Positions 31,624 through 36,800 of a stretch of DNA of 36,800 bases are shown piece after piece; position 1 is the first letter of the stretch, and each line of letters begins with the position of its first letter. The position numbers and the translations under genes are program-made. The notes beneath the pieces are model-generated. The model saw only the letters and a program-made list of their open reading frames with translations, had not been told where the DNA came from and did no database searches. Source of the DNA: an uncultured Oscillospiraceae bacterium (lineage in GTDB: Bacteria > Bacillota_A > Clostridia > Oscillospirales > Oscillospiraceae); the NCBI GenBank assembly GCA_910584605.1, contig CAJUAW010000012.1, forward strand, positions 1 through 36,800, in the 5' to 3' direction.

Positions 31624-32244
31624 TCAGCCTCCTTTATGTAAAGCCTCAAAGCATCGGTTCAGATAGAAGGAGTTCACCCAGGCCCCCGCCGCAAAGCCGA
31701 ACAGCAGCCAGAATGCGAAGACCACCCCAAGCAGAGCAGGAATGAAAATGCTGAGCAGAAGGGGCAGCAAATCGACTGCGGTCATCAGAAATGTGACTGG
31801 CAAATTGACCAGAGCCAGCTTGGCAGCGTTTCCAAAATGCTGCGGGAATGTATTCTGGAAGCGAGCCAGCAGGGGAAACAGCCAAGCCAACAGGGCTGTC
31901 AGAAAAACAGCGATGATGGTCAGCAGAACGAACAGAGTTGGCGGCATGAGCAGCGTTCCGGCATAGAGCACAGCATGGAGGACCGCCAAGAGGGTCACGT
32001 CCGCGAACAGCAGAAGCGTGGCCGGAAAGGAGGACAGGAAGTTTTCCCGCAGTCCCCGGAGGAAATCTTTGACCGGCGCACAGTCCTGCCCCCGCATCAT
32101 TTTCAGCGTCACGGCGTACAGCGACACGGCCGCCACCCCTGAAAACACGACTGTGGCGCAGGAGAAAACAAACACGATATTCAGAAACAGCAGGTCGCAC
32201 ACCTTTGTCAGAACTCGTATGAGAAAGCTATCTGGCTGAAACAT
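31624..32244 (-). CDS. DUF624 (YesL-like) membrane protein
   Basis: This 206-residue protein has about five hydrophobic segments (approximately 15-38, 72-92, 97-125, 150-172 and 172-195). Its N-terminal FLIRVLTKVCDLLFLNIVFVFSC and the segment SLYAVTLKMMRGQDCAPVKDFLRGLRENF are characteristic of DUF624. Members of this family often sit beside Firmicutes sugar ABC transporters and glycosidases, but their molecular role is not known. It is the first gene of the operon. A TATAAT lies about 25 bases before its ribosome binding site on the minus strand, without a good -35. Confidence 0.88.
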   Translation of the reverse strand: MFQPDSFLIRVLTKVCDLLFLNIVFVFSCATVVFSGVAAVSLYAVTLKMMRGQDCAPVKDFLRGLRENFLSSFPATLLLFADVTLLAVLHAVLYAGTLLMPPTLFVLLTIIAVFLTALLAWLFPLLARFQNTFPQHFGNAAKLALVNLPVTFLMTAVDLLPLLLSIFIPALLGVVFAFWLLFGFAAGAWVNSFYLNRCFEALHKGG

Positions 32245-32293
32245 CGCCGTCCCCTCCTTTTTTATTTATTATATCTCAAGATCTGTCTCCCAT

Positions 32294-32336
32294 ATATCAA
32301 TGCAATAGCTAAAATATCAAAATGCTTTCATATCAA
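32294..32336. promoter_or_regulatory. Candidate operator: three ATATCAA repeats
   Basis: ATATCAA occurs at 32294-32300, 32314-32320 and 32330-32336 (20 and 16 bases apart), each followed within a few bases by TGC or TGGC. The repeats lie just upstream of the DUF624 gene's TATAAT. Direct repeats about two helical turns apart suit an AraC-type activator, and ATATC elements also occur in the AraC/binding-protein intergenic region (24873, 24936, 24945). The region is AT-rich, so chance is possible. Confidence 0.35.
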
Positions 32337-32494
32337 CTGGCAGGGGCGCCCTCACAATAATTGCACGGTTCGTCTCTATATTGTCAACAATGGATCAGGT
32401 AGAATAAGGTTCGTAAAAACAAAAAGAGACATAGTTTGCAGCCCTCTGGCAGAATGAAGTCGCGACACACCATTCCGAGAGGAGAGAGCAAACC

Positions 32495-32530
32495 ATGTCA
32501 GAGAAGATTGTACAGGAAATGAAGAAATAA
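32495..32530 (+). CDS. Very short reading frame (11 residues), perhaps a remnant or leader
   Basis: The frame encodes MSEKIVQEMKK and stops. An AGGAGAG site lies about 9 bases before its ATG, and an intrinsic terminator starts two bases after its stop. The good ribosome binding site suggests it is, or once was, translated. It could be the start of a gene truncated by deletion, or a small peptide. I do not recognise it. The roughly 90 bases upstream hold no other feature I can name. Confidence 0.35.
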   Translation: MSEKIVQEMKK

Positions 32531-32531
32531 T

Positions 32532-32571
32532 CAGGGGGCAACTGTCGGATATTCTTATCCCCCTGTTTTTT
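32532..32571 (+). terminator. Intrinsic terminator after the 11-codon frame
   Basis: A 7-bp stem (CAGGGGG with CCCCCTG) encloses a 20-base loop and is followed immediately by six T residues (32566-32571). It ends 12 bases before the -35 box of the blaI-type promoter and insulates that promoter from upstream transcription. Confidence 0.75.
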
Positions 32572-32583
32572 GGGAAAACTGTC

Positions 32584-32632
32584 TTGACAAAAGGACAACA
32601 TCGTGTTATATTTTAATCGCCAACAAGGTGTT
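32584..32632 (+). promoter_or_regulatory. Promoter with two BlaI-type operators
   Basis: TTGACA (32584-32589) and TATATT (32607-32612) are separated by 17 bases. Two dyads AACA-N3-TGTT, each followed by ATA, lie at 32597-32607 (spacer and -10 box) and at 32622-32632 (just after the start site), 25 bases apart. This is the expected layout for autorepression by the BlaI-like protein encoded next. Confidence 0.8.
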
Positions 32633-32653
32633 ATACATAAGGGGGATGAACAC

Positions 32654-33037
32654 ATGGTACAGCAAATTTCCGACGCCGAACTGGAAATTATGAAAATCGT
32701 ATGGGGGAACCAGTCGGAGGTGACATTGTTTCCCTATATCATGGACGGGCTGGCGGCAAAAGGCAAGCCGTGTCAGAAGAACACCCTGATTGTACTTTTG
32801 TCGCGACTGATGAACAAGGGCTTTTTGAGCGCCAAAAAAATTGGACGCCGCAACGAATATACCACGCTTGTTTCGGAGACGGAATATCAGACAGCGCAGA
32901 CCAAAAATTTCCTGGACAAGATTTATGAGGGCAGCGCAAAAGGTCTGGTTTCCAATCTGATTATGGGCGACCTCCTGGCAGACGAGGAATATGAGGAATT
33001 GAAACGGCTGCTGGAGAAAGGAAAAGGGCAGCAATGA
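32654..33037 (+). CDS. BlaI/MecI-family transcriptional repressor
   Basis: This 127-residue protein has the BlaI/MecI winged-helix domain (ISDAELEIMKIVWGNQSEVTLFPYIMDGLAAKG, then KNTLIVLLSRLMNKGFLSAKKIGRRNEYT). A dimerising C-terminal part follows (about 80-127). Such repressors are inactivated by cleavage when their membrane partner senses a signal. AAGGGGG precedes the ATG. The gene follows a promoter with two matching dyad operators and overlaps the M56 gene by four bases (ATGA), so repressor and sensor are coupled. Family assignment is firm; the inducing signal is unknown because no beta-lactamase or PBP2a gene is close. Confidence 0.94.
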   Translation: MVQQISDAELEIMKIVWGNQSEVTLFPYIMDGLAAKGKPCQKNTLIVLLSRLMNKGFLSAKKIGRRNEYTTLVSETEYQTAQTKNFLDKIYEGSAKGLVSNLIMGDLLADEEYEELKRLLEKGKGQQ

Positions 33038-35856
33038 ACGCGGTTTTGAAAACTTTCCTGTCCATGTCCTTTTCCGGCAGCCTGCTGATTCTGGCTCTGC
33101 TTTTGGGAAAACGTTTTTTGAAAGACAAAATCAGCCGGCAATGGCAGTATTACATCTGGCTGGTTGTTGTTGTGCGGCTGCTGCTCCCCTTCGGGCCGGA
33201 AGTAAGCCTGATGGGAAAGGCCTATCAGGCTGTCGATCAGGCAATATCCCAGACCGCTCCCTTATCGCCGCAGCAACAGCCCCCGCAAAGCGTTCCAGGA
33301 GGCGATCTTGCTCCCGCGGTTGGGGCGGACCAGCACAATGAAACGGTGAATAGTCCGGCGGATGATGCAACAACCGCCCACCCGCTTCAAGATATTGGAG
33401 TGTTATTAATCAATCACATCTGGCTGGTGTGGCTGGTGGCCGCGCTGGGGCTGCTGATACGGAACATAACAATCTATCAGGGCTTTGCACGGTATATCAA
33501 GGCTGGATTAACTCCGGTTTCTGACATTGAGCGGTTAGATCAGCTTTCTATTGTTGCGGAGCAGTCAGGCATCAAAAAGCCGGTTGAGTTATGTGTCAAT
33601 CCGTTGGTTTCCTCCCCGCTGCTGATTGGCTTTTTCCATCCGTGTATTGTACTGCCCAGCGCGGATATTCCCGAAAAGGATTTCCACTATATCGTCCTGC
33701 ATGAACTGACGCACTACAGACGGCGGGATATGTTCTATAAATGGCTGGTTCAAATTACCGTCTGCCTGCATTGGTTTAATCCGCTGGTTCATCTCATGAG
33801 CCGGGAAATTACCAGGGCTTGCGAATTTTCCTGTGATGAAGCCGTTCTCGCTAAAATGGGGAGCGGCAGCGCCCAGGACTATGGGAAAACCTTGCTTGAC
33901 GCTATGGCGGCCGTGGGAAGATACAAGGAAAATCTTGGGGCTGTCACTTTAAGCGAAAATAAACAGCTTTTGAAAGAAAGGTTGGGTGCAATTATGAAGT
34001 TTAAGGAACAATCGACCTCAGGTAAGATATGGACTGCCGTGCTGACACTGTGTGTCGTTTTGGGAGCGGCCTTTGTTGGGGTTTACACAGCGGGGAATGT
34101 TCAGGCGGCGTCCCTGCCTGGCACAGCACCGGACACCGCCGGCAGGCCCGCGCTGTCGCTGGATGTCAGCAGCGCCGCTGTAAATGTGCTGGCGGCGGCG
34201 GACAATCAGATTTCGGCTGAATACAACAGCGATGTGTATACAGTTCGCATCAGCCAGCAGAACCGCGACTGGAAGGTTTCGATCGCCTGCAAAACCAGTA
34301 CGAACACAAATGATGAAACAATCAAGCTCTATCTTCCCAACGTGGATTACAGTGATGTGAAATTGAAAGCCGATAACGGGTATCTGACCTGCGGCCTGAT
34401 CCGATCCGGCAATATCGTGGGCAATTTTAATATGGCTTCCGTCTTTTTAATCTTACCGGAGGGATTTTCCGGCTCGGTAAACGCCATTGCCGACAGTGGA
34501 TATTTCCAGTTGGTCTCCCAAGATGATTTCAAAAATACCACCGCCACCATTACCGACAACGGCGATTGGGGCGAGATTTACAAGCCGAAGAATTTCAAGG
34601 AAGATGGGAATACGTTCACATTTACAGACGGCACAGGAGCAAATACGATTCGGGTTACGCGAAAAGGCTCCGGTGTGATAGGGATTTATACTTCACAAAG
34701 CGTTACCGCCTCTAATGAATTGCCGGACGATTGGAAGGACCTGTGGCAGGACGAATGGCAGGGCAAGCCCTGGGAAGATGACTGGTGGCAAAATACCTGG
34801 CGGGAAGATGATACCTCCCACGCTCCCGCCGCAAGTGCCGAGCGGTCTGAAAAAACGGGGACAGCTTCCGCAGATATAGAGCGGTACTACGAGGCCGGCA
34901 GTTTGCCTCTGTTTGAGATCACGTTCCCCCGGCTGGATGAAAGCACGCAAAAGAAATGGCTTGAAAAGCTCTATGCGAATGGGGACTTTGCGTTCTTCTC
35001 TGTCGCCGCGCGTCGGCTTGACGCAAATTCCGCTCTGTTTACTGGCTTCGCCGAAAAAGCGTATGTTGATGGGAAAACAGCGTTTTTCTCCATCTTGACC
35101 GACTGCATGGACGAAACGCAACTGAACCTTTGGCTGGATCGGGCTTTGGAAGATGGGAACTGGGCATTTCAATCCATGCTTTTTGATAAGGTGGGCAAGA
35201 GAGACGAATTTGACGAGTTAAAAGCGAAACAGGAAAAGGAATGGGCCGAGGCGCAGATGGCGGAATATGAGGCGGTCGGCGTCACGATGGTGGATGAAAA
35301 GACCTATTATTATCAAGGACAGCTGGTCAATATCTTTCTGGATATCCGGAAGGAAGGCTCCTTCTATACGCTGAATATGAACCCGAAGGGGACCATCAAT
35401 ATTAAAATCACTCGGGACGCGAACGAAAATATCACTGGCGCCGCCTATATGACCGAAGCGGAAGTGGCTGAGCTGTTTGGGGATATGGAGGATCTGGATG
35501 ATACAACTGATGTGGAGCTGATCCCTGTTGACTTCAAGACCGTAGCAGCAGGAGAAACGATCTGCCTGGGGGAATACACATTGTCCGAGGGGGACGAAAT
35601 CCTGTACAGTATTTCTGTGAAAACAGGAAACCAAATAAAGGTTTTTTTCGCTAAGGACGGACAGGAAGATGCGGCCTATTGGTCTGTGGATAACCTGCGG
35701 CAGCCGGGCGAATCGCTGGAATGTATTGCGGATTTTACCGTTGGACCTCCGGCGGCAAAGCCCGGAACCTATCAGCTGTACCTCCAGGCTCCGGACGGCG
35801 CTTTGGGAACTGTCAGGGGCAGTATTTCGATCGGATCTGCGGCAAAGACATCTTAA
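33034..35856 (+). CDS. M56-family (BlaR1-like) membrane metallopeptidase with a large C-terminal sensor region
   Basis: This 940-residue protein is an integral-membrane zinc protease and putative sensor. The N-terminal part has transmembrane segments near 10-26, 38-53 and 122-145. The zinc motif is HELTH (223-227), with E264 in ACEFSCDEAVL as probable third ligand. A fourth segment is at about 333-353. The rest is predicted outside the cell: a beta-rich DUF4097-like domain (about 375-550), a Trp- and Asp-rich segment (563-592, seven Trp), three tandem repeats of about 29 residues (634-719) with the core DGxxAFFS, and a beta-sandwich-like C-terminus. It lacks the penicillin-binding domain of true BlaR1, so it probably senses something other than a beta-lactam. 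It is coupled to the repressor gene by a four-base overlap, and a terminator follows. Confidence 0.92.
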   Translation: MNAVLKTFLSMSFSGSLLILALLLGKRFLKDKISRQWQYYIWLVVVVRLLLPFGPEVSLMGKAYQAVDQAISQTAPLSPQQQPPQSVPGGDLAPAVGADQHNETVNSPADDATTAHPLQDIGVLLINHIWLVWLVAALGLLIRNITIYQGFARYIKAGLTPVSDIERLDQLSIVAEQSGIKKPVELCVNPLVSSPLLIGFFHPCIVLPSADIPEKDFHYIVLHELTHYRRRDMFYKWLVQITVCLHWFNPLVHLMSREITRACEFSCDEAVLAKMGSGSAQDYGKTLLDAMAAVGRYKENLGAVTLSENKQLLKERLGAIMKFKEQSTSGKIWTAVLTLCVVLGAAFVGVYTAGNVQAASLPGTAPDTAGRPALSLDVSSAAVNVLAAADNQISAEYNSDVYTVRISQQNRDWKVSIACKTSTNTNDETIKLYLPNVDYSDVKLKADNGYLTCGLIRSGNIVGNFNMASVFLILPEGFSGSVNAIADSGYFQLVSQDDFKNTTATITDNGDWGEIYKPKNFKEDGNTFTFTDGTGANTIRVTRKGSGVIGIYTSQSVTASNELPDDWKDLWQDEWQGKPWEDDWWQNTWREDDTSHAPAASAERSEKTGTASADIERYYEAGSLPLFEITFPRLDESTQKKWLEKLYANGDFAFFSVAARRLDANSALFTGFAEKAYVDGKTAFFSILTDCMDETQLNLWLDRALEDGNWAFQSMLFDKVGKRDEFDELKAKQEKEWAEAQMAEYEAVGVTMVDEKTYYYQGQLVNIFLDIRKEGSFYTLNMNPKGTINIKITRDANENITGAAYMTEAEVAELFGDMEDLDDTTDVELIPVDFKTVAAGETICLGEYTLSEGDEILYSISVKTGNQIKVFFAKDGQEDAAYWSVDNLRQPGESLECIADFTVGPPAAKPGTYQLYLQAPDGALGTVRGSISIGSAAKTS

Positions 35857-35868
35857 ACTACTATGTTT

Positions 35869-35903
35869 GCACCGCACGGCCTAATGGCTGTGCGGTGCTT
35901 TTT
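35869..35903 (+). terminator. Intrinsic terminator after the M56 gene
   Basis: A 9-bp stem (GCACCGCAC with GTGCGGTGC) has a 12-base loop and is followed by TTTTT (35899-35903). It begins 13 bases after the stop codon and ends the blaI/M56 operon. The next 130 bases (35904-36036) contain nothing I can identify. Confidence 0.9.
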
Positions 35904-36036
35904 GCTGTCTGTGTCAGTCTTTCGTGCAGGCGTCCACGATACGTGCTTCCAGCCTGCGCCTCGCGGAGCTCGCCTTTTTGTGCCAGAACAAAACTGCTGC
36001 TGGAAGAATTAGTTGCGAAAACGGAAAGAGTATGTC

Positions 36037-36069
36037 AAAAGTCAGCGTGGAGCAAGCGCACCACGCTGA
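36037..36069 (-). terminator. Intrinsic terminator for the membrane-protein gene
   Basis: On the minus strand a 9-bp stem (TCAGCGTGG with CCACGCTGA) has a 10-base loop and is followed by CTTTTG. It lies 12 bases past the stop codon of the gene at 36081-36650. Confidence 0.75.
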
Positions 36070-36080
36070 TTGCTAGTTTG

Positions 36081-36650
36081 TCAAGAGCTGATGTCCGCAT
36101 CCCGGTTCTTCTCTTTCCGGACAGGGAGGGAGCGGAAAGAGAGGAACATCAGCAGCGACAAAAGCCCGGACAGGCCGTAGCACATGGGGGCGATGACGTC
36201 CGCGGACCCGAAGCCGCCACTGCGGACCATGTTCCAAATCGCTGCAAGGACGGCGCAGAACAGCAGGATGGCATGGGCAAGGGGCGCAAGCAGCAGTTTG
36301 GTCTGGATGTCGTGGAAATCCATACTGGTCATCCGTTCCTTGGAGAGACAAAACTGAACGGCGCCAAAGGCCTCAAAGACCAGCGCGGCGATGGAGAGCA
36401 TCCCAAAGATGCTCACATACCGGTCGTGATTCATGGGGGTGTTCAGAAGTCCGCCCGCGAAAAAGACCAGAACGCTGAACAGGCAGGCGGTGCCGGTCAG
36501 CCGCTTGGCCATCCGCGTCCGCTCCGGAGACAGGTTCCAGACGTACCACAGGCCGATGTACACGTAGCGCGTCTTCACGCCCTGTTTGTTGCCGCAGGGC
36601 TCCGGGACGGCCCGGTAGTTCTCTTCAAATGTGCTGCGCAGTGTTTTCAT
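36081..36650 (-). CDS. Membrane protein of unknown function, four predicted segments
   Basis: This 189-residue protein has a soluble N-terminus of about 55 residues (MKTLRSTFEENYRAVPEP, then RYVYIGLWYVWN). It then has four hydrophobic segments, roughly at 58-78, 85-105, 120-142 and 150-170, and a charged tail. I do not recognise a named family. I chose the ATG at 36650 because GTGGAG lies about 9 bases upstream; the frame extends further but crosses a strong hairpin. It has its own terminator and lies downstream of another minus-strand gene that enters from the right edge. The two may be cotranscribed, although a 26-base palindrome stands between them. Confidence 0.8.
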   Translation of the reverse strand: MKTLRSTFEENYRAVPEPCGNKQGVKTRYVYIGLWYVWNLSPERTRMAKRLTGTACLFSVLVFFAGGLLNTPMNHDRYVSIFGMLSIAALVFEAFGAVQFCLSKERMTSMDFHDIQTKLLLAPLAHAILLFCAVLAAIWNMVRSGGFGSADVIAPMCYGLSGLLSLLMFLSFRSLPVRKEKNRDADISS

Positions 36651-36672
36651 AGCCAAAATCTCCACTTTTTCA

Positions 36673-36698
36673 AATTCCCCGCCCTCGGGCGGGGAATT
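36673..36698 (-). terminator. Perfect palindrome between two minus-strand genes
   Basis: Two 12-base arms (AATTCCCCGCCC and its complement) are separated by two bases. It follows the stop codon of the right-edge gene by four bases. On the minus strand the stem is followed by TGAAAAAG, with no real U-run, so termination would be partial. It may instead tune expression of the membrane-protein gene that follows. Confidence 0.55.
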
Positions 36699-36702
36699 GT
36701 TG

Positions 36703-36800
36703 TTATTCTTTGTTGATTTCCTCCACCCGGTTGCAGGCCACAAAGTTGTCAGCGCCAATGATAAAATGAAAGAAAACGCCGAGGAAAAAATGTAGTTTTG
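36703..36800 (-). CDS. C-terminal fragment of a gene entering from the right edge
   Basis: The last 31-32 codons of an open frame run from the contig edge to a TAA at 36703-36705. The fragment has a hydrophobic stretch (LHFFLGVFFHFIIGADNF) followed by a short polar end (VACNRVEEINKE). It could be the end of a membrane protein. A hairpin directly after the stop and a strand-matched gene downstream support it being real. It is too short for a family call. Confidence 0.5.
   Translation of the reverse strand, partial: KLHFFLGVFFHFIIGADNFVACNRVEEINKE

Noticed and set aside
1..36800. CRISPR arrays, tRNA or rRNA genes, insertion sequences
   Set aside because: I looked for spaced repeats, cloverleaf-like conserved segments, transposase motifs and terminal inverted repeats and found none that hold up.

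Overview
The window looks like one contig from an anaerobic, fairly GC-rich member of the Clostridia, most like a gut Oscillospiraceae-type bacterium. This rests on the gene families (oxygen-sensitive 2-hydroxyacyl-CoA dehydratase, FldA/HadA-like CoA-transferase, clostridial-type IlvD, BlaI/M56 pair, CUT1 sugar importer without its own ATPase), on strong AGGAGG ribosome binding sites, and on the absence of any respiratory or outer-membrane gene. The assignment is inference; no rRNA or other marker gene is present. Bases 1-24 are not genomic: they match the 3' end of the Illumina TruSeq universal adapter, so the contig really starts at 25.

Region 1 (25-19070) is a sigma-54-controlled catabolic locus. 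On the minus strand lie a thiolase and a 3-hydroxyacyl-CoA dehydrogenase that runs off the left edge. Divergent from them is a plus-strand operon of enoyl-CoA hydratase, class III CoA-transferase and both subunits of a 2-hydroxyacyl-CoA dehydratase. An MFS carboxylate transporter (minus) and a PAS/AAA+/Fis sigma-54 activator (plus) follow. Then comes an eight-kilobase plus-strand operon: a tripartite tricarboxylate transporter (tctC, tctB, tctA), a two-subunit UxaA/GarD-type dehydratase, an IlvD/Edd-type dehydratase and a type-2 malate/lactate dehydrogenase. I find four -24/-12 promoters (thiolase, crotonase, MFS, tctC), and the three intergenic regions that carry them share the octamer ATTGCACA. 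Read together, the genes can take a polyhydroxy carboxylate, dehydrate it, reduce the keto group to a 2-hydroxy acid, activate it to a CoA thioester, dehydrate it, and then run hydration, oxidation and thiolysis to acetyl-CoA plus a second acyl-CoA. I do not recognise this combination as a named pathway.

Region 2 (19099-32244) is a beta-glucan oligosaccharide utilisation locus. A minus-strand operon encodes a binding protein, two permeases and a domain-permuted GH3 beta-glucosidase. A divergent AraC-family regulator faces a second minus-strand operon of a DUF624 membrane protein, a GH16 endo-glucanase without a signal peptide, and two different GH94 phosphorylases. Oligosaccharides would be imported and then split in the cytoplasm by hydrolysis and phosphorolysis.

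Region 3 (32495-35903) holds an 11-codon reading frame with a terminator, then a BlaI-type repressor and a large M56 (BlaR1-like) membrane metallopeptidase in a translationally coupled pair with two AACA-N3-TGTT operators. No beta-lactamase gene is nearby. Region 4 (36037-36800) holds a small membrane protein of unknown function and the C-terminus of another gene that enters from the right edge. I see no tRNA, rRNA, CRISPR array or insertion sequence.
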